Assembly: GCA_964491515.1 (NCBI GenBank)
Contig: CAZBGQ010000001.1
Span: 62,001-126,000, forward strand
DNA: 64,000 bases
Source: CAZBGQ01 sp964491515
GTDB lineage: Bacteria; Patescibacteriota; Gracilibacteria; UBA1369; UBA12473
Direction: 5' to 3'
The notes under the pieces were generated by a model. The model saw only the letters and a list, made by a program, of their open reading frames with translations. It did not search any database and was not told the origin of the DNA. The position numbers and the translations under genes were made by a program. Positions within the stretch are counted from its first letter, which is position 1, and each line of letters opens with the position of its first letter. Below are positions 37,900-45,920 of this stretch, piece by piece.

Positions 37900-39189
37900 T
37901 TATTCGAATCGAATTTGAACACTGCGCTTGTGCGCATCTAGACCCTCAACATCAGAGATAGACTCCACAATGGGCTTCAAATTTTCCAATCCTTCACGAG
38001 TCAAAAACTGATATTCCATTTCCTTAAGAAAGGTTTGAACACAGACCGGCGACGCAAACTTAGGCGCCACGCCAGTCGGCAAACAGTGATTAGTTCCACT
38101 CGCATAATCCCCCACCGCCACCGGAGCATAATCTCCTAAAAACACCGAACCGGCATTCCGGATTCGAGGCAAAATAGCCAAGGGATCCTTCATTTGAATT
38201 TCAAGGTGCTCCGCACTGTAATCATTAGCAAACTCAATCACCTCTTCATCCGAATCAAAAACCAAAATGGCACTGTACTCCAATAAAGCCTCCTGAATAT
38301 ACTTTTGGCGAACCAACAAGGGAGCCTGAAGCTCCACTTCAATTTTCACCTGCTCGGCCAACACACGAGACGACGTTGCCATCACCCCCGCCGAATCAGA
38401 CCCATGTTCGCAACGCGCCAAAATATCCGCTGCCAAAAACCGAGGATCCGCAGACTCATCAGCCAAAATCAAAGCCTCCGATGGCCCAGACAACATATCA
38501 ATGCCCACTTTTCCAAAAACCTGCAATTTCGCGGCTTGAACATAGGGATTTCCAGGGCCACAAATTTTATACACCGGAGAAATCGTCTCTGTCCCATAAG
38601 TAAGTGCTCCGATAGCCGCAATGCCACCCACACGATAAATTTCATCTGCACCCGCCTCATTAGCCGCAACAATAATTTCGTAATTGGGTGCCGTGGGCGC
38701 AAAACAGACCACAGCCCGAGGCACTCCTGCCGCCTTTGCCGCCACTGTCAAAATTTGTGCAACTGTAGGAAGCGGCGCCTTGCCAGCAGGAACATACAAT
38801 CCCACCGCATCAATCGGAACCACGCGCACACCGGTTTTCACTCCAGGCACCGACTCAATCTCCCATTCACGAGTGATTTTTGACGCCTGTTCAATATGAA
38901 ACGCATGCGAAATTTCAATCTGTCGGCGGATCATCTTTAAAACATTTGGATCTGTCCGTTCATATGCCACTTGAATATCATCCTTCGTCACTCTCAATTG
39001 ATTCAACGAAAAATTCGGATCATCAAACTGGCGAATATAAGCCAACACTGCCACATCTCCTTCCTCACGCACACGATTCAGCCACATAGCCACCGTTTCC
39101 TTAATAGGCTCCATGTCGGCCTGCGCACGCTGCATAAGACGAGACCGATCTTCTTCACCAATATTTTTCCAATCATAAATTTTAATCAT
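37900..39189 (-). CDS. hisD: Histidinol dehydrogenase
   Basis: Performs the last two oxidations, histidinol to histidine, using NAD+ and zinc. The 429-residue protein is full length: VGLYVPAGKAPLPT, ICGPGNPYVQAAK, IDMLSGPSEALILAD, the catalytic Glu-His in YSAEHLEIQ, the zinc Asp in GDYASGTNH and the zinc His in LDAHKRS. The zinc ligand corresponding to Gln259 of E. coli HisD is Arg259 here (ILARCEHGSDS against LLSQAEHGPDS), while His262 is kept. Whether zinc is bound normally is uncertain. hisG lies 10 bases upstream. Confidence 0.95.
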   Translation of the reverse strand: MIKIYDWKNIGEEDRSRLMQRAQADMEPIKETVAMWLNRVREEGDVAVLAYIRQFDDPNFSLNQLRVTKDDIQVAYERTDPNVLKMIRRQIEISHAFHIEQASKITREWEIESVPGVKTGVRVVPIDAVGLYVPAGKAPLPTVAQILTVAAKAAGVPRAVVCFAPTAPNYEIIVAANEAGADEIYRVGGIAAIGALTYGTETISPVYKICGPGNPYVQAAKLQVFGKVGIDMLSGPSEALILADESADPRFLAADILARCEHGSDSAGVMATSSRVLAEQVKIEVELQAPLLVRQKYIQEALLEYSAILVFDSDEEVIEFANDYSAEHLEIQMKDPLAILPRIRNAGSVFLGDYAPVAVGDYASGTNHCLPTGVAPKFASPVCVQTFLKEMEYQFLTREGLENLKPIVESISDVEGLDAHKRSVQIRFE

Positions 39190-39199
39190 TGTAAAAAAG

Positions 39200-40075
39200 T
39201 TAAAGAATTATTTTTTCAATAGGCAAAACTAAAATCCCAGTAGCCCCAGCCTCCTTAAGACGTTCAATGTCATCCCAAAACGTGTCTTCTGCCACCACCG
39301 AATGAATCGCAATCATTCCTTCCTCCGCCAACGGCACCACCGTGGGACTTTCTAGCCCCGGCAAAATTGCCTCAATCTTAGAAAGCGCCTTTCGCGGCGC
39401 ATTCATCATGATGTACTTACGACGACGCGCTAATAAACTGGACCGAATTCGCACCAACAAACGCTCACAATCACGTTGCTTATTTTCAACCTTAATTGAA
39501 GTAGAATTTGCCACAAGCAACGCTTCCGACTTAAACACTTCCTCCAAAACCACCAATCCATTCATCATCAATGTAGATCCAGTCGAAACCAGATCACAAA
39601 TCGCATCCGCCACCTTCAAACTTGGGGTGATTTCAACCGATCCTCTCACTTCCACCACCTCCGCCTCAACATCACGATCTTTCAAAAAAGAGCTCAAAAT
39701 TGTAGGATAAGATGTCGCAATCACTTTCCCTTCCAACTGATCCAAACTTGTCACCTCCGAATCCTTAGGAACCGCCAGAGCCAAACGACAACGCCCAAAA
39801 CCCAAAGGCTCCAATTCCTCCACCTCTGCATTTTTTTCTCGCACCACATTCCTCCCCACAATCCCCAAATCACACACCCCATCCTGCACATACTCAGGAA
39901 TATCGTCATCTCGTAGAAACAAAATATCAAGTGGAAAATTTCGACAATTAGAAAACAGCCGATTCCCATAAACCTCAAACTCCAGACCACTCCGCCTCAA
40001 CAAATCCAATGTAAAATCCGTCAAACGACCCTTCTTTTGAATCGCGATTTTCAAGTTACTTCCATTCAATTCCAT
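39200..40075 (-). CDS. hisG: ATP phosphoribosyltransferase, long form
   Basis: First and usually feedback-inhibited step of histidine synthesis (ATP + PRPP). The ~291-residue long form includes the two catalytic lobes (IAIQKKGRL; DDIPEYVQDGVCDLGIVGRN; the PRPP-binding ADAICDLVSTGSTL) and the C-terminal regulatory domain ending GATGILVLPIEKI. Long-form HisG needs no HisZ. An upstream start at 40102 (MYLFFKLIV) would abut the terminator T-run, so the ATG at 40075 (MELNGSNLK) is preferred. An intrinsic terminator lies just upstream, possibly controlling read-through from yerC. Confidence 0.95.
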   Translation of the reverse strand: MELNGSNLKIAIQKKGRLTDFTLDLLRRSGLEFEVYGNRLFSNCRNFPLDILFLRDDDIPEYVQDGVCDLGIVGRNVVREKNAEVEELEPLGFGRCRLALAVPKDSEVTSLDQLEGKVIATSYPTILSSFLKDRDVEAEVVEVRGSVEITPSLKVADAICDLVSTGSTLMMNGLVVLEEVFKSEALLVANSTSIKVENKQRDCERLLVRIRSSLLARRRKYIMMNAPRKALSKIEAILPGLESPTVVPLAEEGMIAIHSVVAEDTFWDDIERLKEAGATGILVLPIEKIIL

Positions 40076-40100
40076 GACAATAAGTTTAAAAAATAAATAC

Positions 40101-40125
40101 AAAAAAGGAGCTCACTACAAGCTCC
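40101..40125 (-). terminator. Intrinsic terminator or attenuator between yerC-like gene and hisG
   Basis: On the minus strand GGAGCT - 7-base loop - AGCTCC is followed directly by six Ts, 29 bases after the yerC stop and 26 bases before the hisG ATG. There is no separate promoter in this gap that I can see, so his expression would depend on read-through. Confidence 0.75.
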
Positions 40126-40153
40126 AGGGAGACCACCGATGATTAGACTTGGA

Positions 40154-40432
40154 TCACAATCGATCCAAAACCAAACGGTAGCCTCCCTCCCCATGATGCA
40201 ACCAATGAGCCACACGTGTCACTGTCGCTGTACTGGCTCCCGTTTTTTCACTAATAGCACGATACGGAACCTCTTGATCTACTTGCTTCACTACCTGAAA
40301 ACGTTCCCCCATCGCCTTAAGCTCACTCAACGTACACAGATCACGGAAAAACCGAGCACACTCCTCGCCCGACTTAAGCTGAAGCATCGCCTCAAAAAGT
40401 TCATCAGTATTGGAATTTGACCAGTTAGACAT
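40154..40432 (-). CDS. TrpR-like repressor of the YerC/YecD family, probable his operon regulator
   Basis: Small 92-residue DNA-binding protein of the TrpR superfamily. The helix-turn-helix reads YRAISEKTGASTATVTRVAH, preceded by the family helices ELFEAMLQLKSGEECARFF and LCTLSELKAMGERF. YerC-type proteins are proposed histidine regulators (HisR) in Firmicutes; position at the head of the his genes supports that role here. A perfect palindrome covers its own promoter spacer, so autoregulation is likely (inference). The ATG follows a -10 box by 5 bases, so its mRNA is probably leaderless. Confidence 0.88.
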   Translation of the reverse strand: MSNWSNSNTDELFEAMLQLKSGEECARFFRDLCTLSELKAMGERFQVVKQVDQEVPYRAISEKTGASTATVTRVAHWLHHGEGGYRLVLDRL

Positions 40433-40437
40433 AAAGA

Positions 40438-40463
40438 ATTGTATTAACGTGCTACAACGTTAA
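40438..40463 (-). promoter_or_regulatory. yerC/his promoter with palindromic operator candidate
   Basis: -10 TACAAT at 40438-40443, 5 bases before the ATG. Immediately upstream, 40444-40463 is a perfect 7-bp inverted repeat with a 6-base spacer (TTAACGT-GCTACA-ACGTTAA). It fills the region between -10 and the expected -35 (weak, GGTTTA). A dimeric repressor bound there would block RNA polymerase. Confidence 0.6.
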
Positions 40464-40523
40464 ACCCTCGCATCGAAAAAGTCAAGGCTATATATCCACC
40501 ACATGGCAAAAAAACCTCAACTT

Positions 40524-40532
40524 TGCTACAAT
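40524..40532 (+). promoter_or_regulatory. Extended -10 of holA, leaderless spacing
   Basis: TGC followed by TACAAT (40527-40532), then 6 bases and the ATG at 40539. It lies inside the longer open frame that begins at 40503 and argues against that start. Confidence 0.55.
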
Positions 40533-40538
40533 CCCTGC

Positions 40539-41516
40539 ATGATGAAACACATCGTTCTCATGTTTGGCGACGATCAATTCGCCCTCAAAGACACCTTAAA
40601 CCGTTGGAAAACGGCCTTCATTGAAAAATACGAAGGCGATATCAACCTAGATCAGATGGAAGGGGAAATAGCTCCCAATCAAATTGTCGAAGCCTGCCAG
40701 GCCTACCCTTTCCTCAGCGATAAACGATTAGTGATTGTCAAAAACTTCCTTGCCGAACAATCTACCGATGAACAAAAACGCATGGCCTCACTACTCGAAG
40801 ATATTCCTGTAGAAACCTGCACTCTCCTGTTCGTTGAACTCAAAATGCCCGACAAGCGAACCTCACTCTACAAAAAACTTGCAAAAGTTGCTCGCCTCGA
40901 AGAATTCAAACCCCTTGCCGGCGAAGACCTTACCCGTTGGATCATCAAAACCATCGAAGAACGCGGCGGAAAAATCGAATGGAGCACTGCCACCTACCTC
41001 AGCACCCTCACTGGAGAAAACACCTGGAAACTCAACAATGAAATCCAAAAACTCCTCAACTACGCCGCAGGAAACACCATCACACGAGCCATGATCGATG
41101 ATCTAGTCCATGGTGACACCAGCACTTCCATTTTCAAACTCACCGACGCCCTCGGACAAAAACGCCCCCACGAAGCCATCCAACTCTTTCACCAACTCAT
41201 CAACAAAGGCGAACCCATCCCCCTCATTTATTCAATGATCGTCCGCCAAATCCGAATGCTCATTCAACTCAAAGAACTCAACGATGCCGGGAAAACTCCT
41301 CGAGAAATCGCCGCTCTTACCAAAATTCACCCATACGCCGTTTCTCAAACCATTCCTCAATGCCGAAACTTCTCACTTACAGAGCTCAAAGGACTCTTCG
41401 TTAAACTAGCCAAAATCGACCTCCGTCTCAAAACCGGAGCCTTTCAATTTTCCACCACGGATCAAAGGCCGTACATGATGGAAATCGAAACCTTCATGGT
41501 TGAAGCCGGGCAATAA
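40539..41516 (+). CDS. holA: DNA polymerase III delta subunit (clamp loader)
   Basis: Clamp-loader subunit that opens the beta sliding clamp. About 325 residues with the HolA layout: the N-terminal VLMFGDDQFALKD, then FLSDKRLVIVKNFL, the helical GEDLTRWIIKTIEERGGKI region, DDLVHGDTSTSIFKLTDALG and the C-terminal collar domain with PLIYSMIVRQIRMLIQLKEL. The frame is open from an ATG at 40503, but a promoter -10 sits after it; ATGs at 40539 or 40542 fit better. It converges with gatA, 5 bases between stops. Confidence 0.9.
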   Translation: MMKHIVLMFGDDQFALKDTLNRWKTAFIEKYEGDINLDQMEGEIAPNQIVEACQAYPFLSDKRLVIVKNFLAEQSTDEQKRMASLLEDIPVETCTLLFVELKMPDKRTSLYKKLAKVARLEEFKPLAGEDLTRWIIKTIEERGGKIEWSTATYLSTLTGENTWKLNNEIQKLLNYAAGNTITRAMIDDLVHGDTSTSIFKLTDALGQKRPHEAIQLFHQLINKGEPIPLIYSMIVRQIRMLIQLKELNDAGKTPREIAALTKIHPYAVSQTIPQCRNFSLTELKGLFVKLAKIDLRLKTGAFQFSTTDQRPYMMEIETFMVEAGQ

Positions 41517-41521
41517 CAAAA

Positions 41522-42985
41522 CTACAGACTGGGTCTCCTTTTACCCCATTCTGTAGCCTTTTCATAAGCATACCCCACATTCAGAATGAGGCCCTCTTCA
41601 AATTGTGGTCCCATAATCTGCAATCCAATCGGCAACCCTTCACTCGAAAATCCACACGGCACCGAAAGCGCCGGAATCCCTGCCGCAGACGCCGGAATAG
41701 TTAACGCGTCCGCCAAATACATTGCCAAAGGATCATTCATATTCTCTCCAATCTTAAATGCAGGCGTGGGCACCACTGGGGCACACAACACATCCACCTC
41801 TTCAAACGCACGATTAAAATCTTCGATAATCTTAGTCCTCACTTTCTGAGCCTTTAAATAGTAAGCATCAAAATAACCGGCCGACAACACATGCGTTCCC
41901 ACCATGATTCGGCGCTTAATCTCATCTCCAAACCCTTCACCCCGTTGCTTAAAATAATAATCTGTTAAATCATCTGGAGTTTCAGCCGGAGACGATCCAA
42001 ATCGAATGCCATCAAACCGTGCCAAATTCGTCGATAACTCTGCCGGCATAGACACGTAGTAAACCGCCACCGCATATTTAGTCATTGGAAGCGAAATTTC
42101 TTTCACCTCCGCTCCCATCGATTTCAACTTCTTAACCGCTGCCATGACCGCATCTTTAACTTCTGGATCTAATCCTTCACCAAAATATTCTTGAGGAAGC
42201 CCCACTCGAAGCCCTTTTATATCTCCAGTCAATAAACTCAGATAATCAGGCACCTCAACATCCGGCGTGGTCGCATCATACGAATCATGTCCCGCCATCA
42301 CTCCCAACACCATTGCTAAATCTTCAACTGTTTTAGCAAACGGACCAATCGTATCCCATGACGACGCCATGGCTGTCACTCCAAAACGAGAAACACGCCC
42401 ATACGTCACCTTAAGCGAAGGAACCGAGCAAAACGACCCAGGTTGTCGAATCGATCCACCTGTATCTGTTCCAATCGAATACAAACACAAATCTGCCGCC
42501 ACCGCCGCCGCCGACCCACCAGACGATCCACCCGCCACCCTTTCCATGTCCCACGGATTTTTCGTCACACCAAAACAAGAATGCTCAGTCGACCCTCCAC
42601 ATGCAAATTCATCCAAATTAGTTTTTCCGAGCATCACCATGCCAGCATTTTTCAAACGATCCACAGCCGTCGCATCATATGGAGGCACGAACTCCTTCAT
42701 TCCTGGAGAACAACAAGTAGTCTTAACACCATTAGTATTAAACAAATCTTTCACTCCAACTGGAATGCCCTCAAGCAGTCCGATCTTGCCACCTTGAACA
42801 ATTTTTTTATCCACCTCTTTTGCCTGAGCCAAGGCTTCTTCGCGCGTTACTGTCACATAAACATTCAAGGATTTATTGTGCTCTTCAATGCGATCCAAAT
42901 AAGCCTCAGCCAATTCAACCGCCGAAAATTCCTTATCGATCAGCCCTTGATGAGCTCGCGCAATAGTGAGTGATGATAGATCCAT
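41522..42985 (-). CDS. gatA: Asp-tRNA(Asn)/Glu-tRNA(Gln) amidotransferase subunit A
   Basis: Glutaminase subunit of GatCAB, which amidates mischarged Glu-tRNA(Gln) or Asp-tRNA(Asn). The 487 residues contain the amidase signature: catalytic Lys in IPVGVKDLF, cis-Ser in GGSSGGSAAAVAA and nucleophile Ser in GTDTGGSIRQP. Length is normal. It starts on the last base of the gatC stop (one-base TAATG-type overlap). gatB is not in the window. Confidence 0.96.
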   Translation of the reverse strand: MDLSSLTIARAHQGLIDKEFSAVELAEAYLDRIEEHNKSLNVYVTVTREEALAQAKEVDKKIVQGGKIGLLEGIPVGVKDLFNTNGVKTTCCSPGMKEFVPPYDATAVDRLKNAGMVMLGKTNLDEFACGGSTEHSCFGVTKNPWDMERVAGGSSGGSAAAVAADLCLYSIGTDTGGSIRQPGSFCSVPSLKVTYGRVSRFGVTAMASSWDTIGPFAKTVEDLAMVLGVMAGHDSYDATTPDVEVPDYLSLLTGDIKGLRVGLPQEYFGEGLDPEVKDAVMAAVKKLKSMGAEVKEISLPMTKYAVAVYYVSMPAELSTNLARFDGIRFGSSPAETPDDLTDYYFKQRGEGFGDEIKRRIMVGTHVLSAGYFDAYYLKAQKVRTKIIEDFNRAFEEVDVLCAPVVPTPAFKIGENMNDPLAMYLADALTIPASAAGIPALSVPCGFSSEGLPIGLQIMGPQFEEGLILNVGYAYEKATEWGKRRPSL

Positions 42986-43272
42986 TAAAAAACTGATTTA
43001 ACTTTTACTTGATCCTTCTCAACGGGAAGAGGGCTACACTCAAGAAGATCTTTCGGATCACAAAAAGTCGTGACCTCATCCTCTCGTGTTACATTTTCAA
43101 GTCCCGTCACTTGAGATGTGGGCTCAACGCCTCCAGTATCAACTTCATTCAACTGATCCACATATTCAAAAATATCCGAAAGTTGCCCAGCAAACATCGA
43201 AATTTCCTCGTCCGTCAGGTTAAGACGAGCCAACTTTGCAATGTGCCGAACTTGATCGTGAGAAAGACTCAT
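42985..43272 (-). CDS. gatC: Asp-tRNA(Asn)/Glu-tRNA(Gln) amidotransferase subunit C
   Basis: Small (~95-residue) linker subunit that stabilises GatA-GatB. Family features are RHIAKLARLNLTDEEI at the N-terminus and VEPTSQV in the centre. A longer frame starts at 43320 (MTGLTFLIPRR), but a complete promoter lies inside that extension, so the ATG at 43272 (MSLSHDQV) is the likely start. It is coupled to gatA. Confidence 0.93.
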   Translation of the reverse strand: MSLSHDQVRHIAKLARLNLTDEEISMFAGQLSDIFEYVDQLNEVDTGGVEPTSQVTGLENVTREDEVTTFCDPKDLLECSPLPVEKDQVKVKSVF

Positions 43273-43282
43273 AACAAAAAAG

Positions 43283-43311
43283 AGTGTACGTCGAGGGATT
43301 AAAAAGGTCAA
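43283..43311 (-). promoter_or_regulatory. Promoter of gatC-gatA
   Basis: -35 TTGACC (43306-43311), 17-base spacer, -10 TACACT (43283-43288). The ATG at 43272 is 11 bases from the -10, so the leader would be about 4 bases. Confidence 0.6.
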
Positions 43312-43330
43312 ACCTGTCAAAAACCTGCCC

Positions 43331-43359
43331 TTCCCAAATCTTAAATTCCCTCGTACAAT
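43331..43359 (+). promoter_or_regulatory. Promoter of the 97-residue gene, leaderless spacing
   Basis: -35 TTCCCA (43331-43336), 17-base spacer, -10 TACAAT (43354-43359), then 6 bases and the ATG at 43366. Confidence 0.6.
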
Positions 43360-43365
43360 AGCCGC

Positions 43366-43659
43366 ATGAATACCGTTCGAAATGTAAAAAAGGTTTCGCT
43401 CTTGTTTTTCATCGCCTTAGGAGGAATACACATTCTTTCAACGCTGCTTTTAGCACGTGGCTATGACACTCAAACACTCACGCTCATCAATGGCACATTC
43501 GACCTTCCGGTGATTTTCGTCGGAATTCTCTACGCATTCACCAGCATGAAACTCTATCTCGAAGAAATGGGTAAAGATACAAAACTATTCGATCTTCTTG
43601 CCGGCATTCTCAGCGGCACACTCTTACTCGGGGCCGCATTCGTTAACTTTTTCTTTTAA
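43366..43659 (+). CDS. Small three-helix membrane protein
   Basis: Unrecognised 97-residue protein with three hydrophobic segments (VSLLFFIALGGIHILSTLLL; LPVIFVGILYAFTSM; LLAGILSGTLLLGAAFV). No charged residues suggestive of transport lie inside the helices. Its stop overlaps the start of the RibL-like gene by one base (TAATG), so the two are co-translated; a role linked to flavin metabolism is possible but unsupported. A clear leaderless-type promoter precedes it. Confidence 0.75.
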   Translation: MNTVRNVKKVSLLFFIALGGIHILSTLLLARGYDTQTLTLINGTFDLPVIFVGILYAFTSMKLYLEEMGKDTKLFDLLAGILSGTLLLGAAFVNFFF

Positions 43660-44150
43660 TGACCAAATCTAAAAAAACCCGCGTTCTCGCGTTCGGCACC
43701 TTTGACCATCTTCATGCCGGACATGAAAACTATCTTAAACAAGCAGCCGCCCTCGGAGACGAACTTTATGTAATCATCGCCCGAGACCGCACCGCTCAAA
43801 CCATCCGCGGCTTCAAACCTGACCACAAAGAAAAAGCTCGAACAAAAACAGTCAACGCACTTTCTTTTGTCACTAAAGCCTTATTAGGAAACCAAGAAGA
43901 TAAATACAAAGTCCTCAGCAAATTCAAACCAGACGTTATCGCCTTAGGCTACGACCAGTTTGTGTTTACGCACAACCTAAACAAACGACTCATCGACCTC
44001 AAGTTGAACACAAAAATTATTCGACTTCCATCCTACGAACCACAAGTCTACAAAAGCTCCCTAATCCGAGCACGACAAGCCGAAGAAAGAGAGAAAACTC
44101 TCATCGTAGGACTACCAAAAAAACTCTCCCCGATCCCCGCCACCGACTAA
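43659..44150 (+). CDS. ribL: RibL-like FAD synthetase (cytidylyltransferase family)
   Basis: Nucleotidyltransferase of 163 residues. It has the HxGH-type motif AFGTFDHLHAGHENYL, then GDELYVIIARDRT, a GFKPDHKEKAR segment, KPDVIALGYDQF and a C-terminal SSLIRAR. This pattern matches archaeal RibL (FMN adenylyltransferase) more closely than glycerol-3-phosphate or pantetheine-phosphate nucleotidyltransferases. It would complement the stand-alone riboflavin kinase at 18345-18746 to make FAD. Assignment of substrate is by similarity only; a different nucleotidyl acceptor remains possible. Confidence 0.78.
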   Translation: MTKSKKTRVLAFGTFDHLHAGHENYLKQAAALGDELYVIIARDRTAQTIRGFKPDHKEKARTKTVNALSFVTKALLGNQEDKYKVLSKFKPDVIALGYDQFVFTHNLNKRLIDLKLNTKIIRLPSYEPQVYKSSLIRARQAEEREKTLIVGLPKKLSPIPATD

Positions 44151-44161
44151 AAGGCACTCGC

Positions 44162-44189
44162 TAAAAACTACCAACTAAAAACTACCAAC
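44162..44189 (+). repeat. Two 14-bp direct repeats before ftsX
   Basis: TAAAAACTACCAAC at 44162-44175 and again at 44176-44189, ending 6 bases before the ftsX ATG. The gap 44151-44195 holds nothing else obvious; no good -10 or Shine-Dalgarno site is seen. Confidence 0.8.
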
Positions 44190-44195
44190 TAGCAC

Positions 44196-45089
44196 ATGCC
44201 CTCCTCCCTTCGCCGCAGCATTCAAATGGCTACCCAAAACCTCTGGCGCAACAAACTTCTCACCAGTGCCACCGTATTAATCATGGCACTGATTTTGTTC
44301 ATTTTTAATGTGATTTTTACTGTTAATCTAATCGCTCAAAGCACCATCACAGAGTTAAAAAGCAAAGTCGATCTCATCCTCTATCTACAAGATGACGCCG
44401 ATCCTCTCATCGTCAATCAACTTCAAAACGAACTAAGAGCCTTCCCCGAGACACAAGACATCCTTTACACCTCGAAAGAAGACGCACTTAAAGGGTTACT
44501 CTCCAAATATTCTGATGAAATCAATCCATTTGCAGACAGTCAATTAGAAAACCCACTCCCCTCCAGCCTTCAAATAATCACCGAACAACCCGAAGATCAC
44601 GAAATCATTCTCTCCTACCTTGAACAAGCCAATTACGAATCACTCATCCTTGACGTCGAAAGCAACCGAGAAAATCAGCAAATAGCCGCCAACCTACTCA
44701 AAGTAACCGACTTCAGCGAAAAACTGCTCCTCGGTATTATCTTCACATTCATTCTTGGCAGCCTTCTTATTGTGGCCAACGCGATTGCCATGACAATCTT
44801 TCACCGTAAAAAAGAAATTCACATCATGAAAATAGTAGGAGCAAACTTAAATTTCATTCGCTCTCCATTCTTAATTGAAGGCGCCATCTACGGAATAATG
44901 AGCGTCATTCTGAGCATGGGACTGCTTGTCCTTTTCATTAAAAATATCGACCTAACTCAGATAGGATTTCTAAGCAACGGAATCAACTACAGTCTCCTCT
45001 TCATCAGTCAATTCATCATCTGCGCCATCATTGGCATGGTCAGCAGTCACATCGCCCTCCGCTATTATCTCAAACGCCTGGAGGAATGA
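44196..45089 (+). CDS. ftsX: Cell division protein FtsX
   Basis: ABC-type permease-like protein that, with FtsE, controls peptidoglycan hydrolases at the septum. The 297 residues show the FtsX layout: N-terminal helix (LLTSATVLIMALILFIFNVIF), an extracellular domain with LPSSLQI and the ITEQPED region, then three C-terminal helices, with HRKKEIHIMKIVGAN between the second and third. ftsE is not adjacent in the window. Its TGA stop overlaps the recO ATG by four bases. Confidence 0.93.
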   Translation: MPSSLRRSIQMATQNLWRNKLLTSATVLIMALILFIFNVIFTVNLIAQSTITELKSKVDLILYLQDDADPLIVNQLQNELRAFPETQDILYTSKEDALKGLLSKYSDEINPFADSQLENPLPSSLQIITEQPEDHEIILSYLEQANYESLILDVESNRENQQIAANLLKVTDFSEKLLLGIIFTFILGSLLIVANAIAMTIFHRKKEIHIMKIVGANLNFIRSPFLIEGAIYGIMSVILSMGLLVLFIKNIDLTQIGFLSNGINYSLLFISQFIICAIIGMVSSHIALRYYLKRLEE

Positions 45090-45841
45090 GCCGTTCACTT
45101 TCCGAAACCGGCCTAATCATTCGCGTCGCCCCCCTCGGCGATTCAGATCGCTTTGTCACATTTTTCACAAAAGAACACGGGAAAATAACCACCATCGCCA
45201 AAGGCATTCGCAGTATAAAAAGTCGACGCAATCCTCATATAGAACTCATGAACCGAGTTCGTTTTCAATATTGGAAAAGTAAACACTACCTATATCTCAC
45301 TCAAGCTCAAGCTGAAGAACATTTTCGTGACCTAAAAAAAGAAATCAATGTCATGGCCTCCGGCATCTTCATTACAGAGGCACTTGAAAGATTAACCCCC
45401 GAAGAAGAACCCAATCCTGCACTATTTGAACTTCTCAATACAGCTTTAGAGCTTATGAATTTCTACCCTCAGAAACACGTAGAAATCCGCGAAGCCACCC
45501 TTATTAAATTACTTCAACAATTAGGCCACATCACCAGCTTCCGGACCTGCAGCCACTGCCAAAAACGACTACCTCAATCAAACGCCTACCTAGATCGTGA
45601 ACATTCCACTCTCAGCTGCCAGAACTGCGTCAAAGACCACCCCACCTTTCATTACGACCCCGTATCACTCGAGACCCTCAAGCTCATGCACTTTCTACTA
45701 GAACATCCGCTTGGCGCCATTCTACAACTAAAAACCAGCTCCGCGCACATCAGCATCATGACTCAATTCGGACGTACATTCCTCCAAAAAACCCTACACC
45801 ATCCACTTAAATCCGAACGCTCACTACATTTATATAAATAA
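45086..45841 (+). CDS. recO: DNA repair protein RecO
   Basis: RecFOR-pathway mediator that loads RecA on SSB-coated gaps. The 251 residues have the N-terminal OB-fold (ETGLIIRVAPLGDSDRFVTFF, then HGKITTIAKGIRSIKS) and a C-terminal helical part with a four-Cys zinc site (CSHCQKR ... CQNC, about residues 153-178). It is translationally coupled to ftsX by an ATGA overlap. Confidence 0.93.
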   Translation: MSRSLSETGLIIRVAPLGDSDRFVTFFTKEHGKITTIAKGIRSIKSRRNPHIELMNRVRFQYWKSKHYLYLTQAQAEEHFRDLKKEINVMASGIFITEALERLTPEEEPNPALFELLNTALELMNFYPQKHVEIREATLIKLLQQLGHITSFRTCSHCQKRLPQSNAYLDREHSTLSCQNCVKDHPTFHYDPVSLETLKLMHFLLEHPLGAILQLKTSSAHISIMTQFGRTFLQKTLHHPLKSERSLHLYK

Positions 45842-45920
45842 CAAAAGTCTCACAGGAAAAACCATAGACTTGAATGTTTATTGAACGAACGTCACCCCGC
45901 AAACGGGACAGGCGCGAACG
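45842..45920. repeat. Intergenic spacer with 10-bp direct repeats and a short hairpin
   Basis: CGAACGTCAC occurs at 45886-45895 and 45915-45924; the second copy includes the rel stop codon. Between them is CCCG-CAAA-CGGG, a small hairpin without a T-run. Origin unclear. Confidence 0.5.

Noticed and set aside
38305..38883. 192-residue plus-strand ORF rich in Arg and His
   Set aside because: It is a shadow of hisD on the opposite strand; its composition is that of an antisense frame.
40503..40541. Upstream holA start adding 12 residues
   Set aside because: An extended -10 box (40524-40532) lies inside this extension and points to the ATG at 40539; the extra residues do not match the family.
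44500..45100. Alternative genetic code with TGA read as Gly, as in some CPR groups
   Set aside because: Several genes end in TGA at ATGA overlaps with normal protein C-termini (ftsX/recO, hisH/hisA-hisF, yerC), so TGA is a stop.
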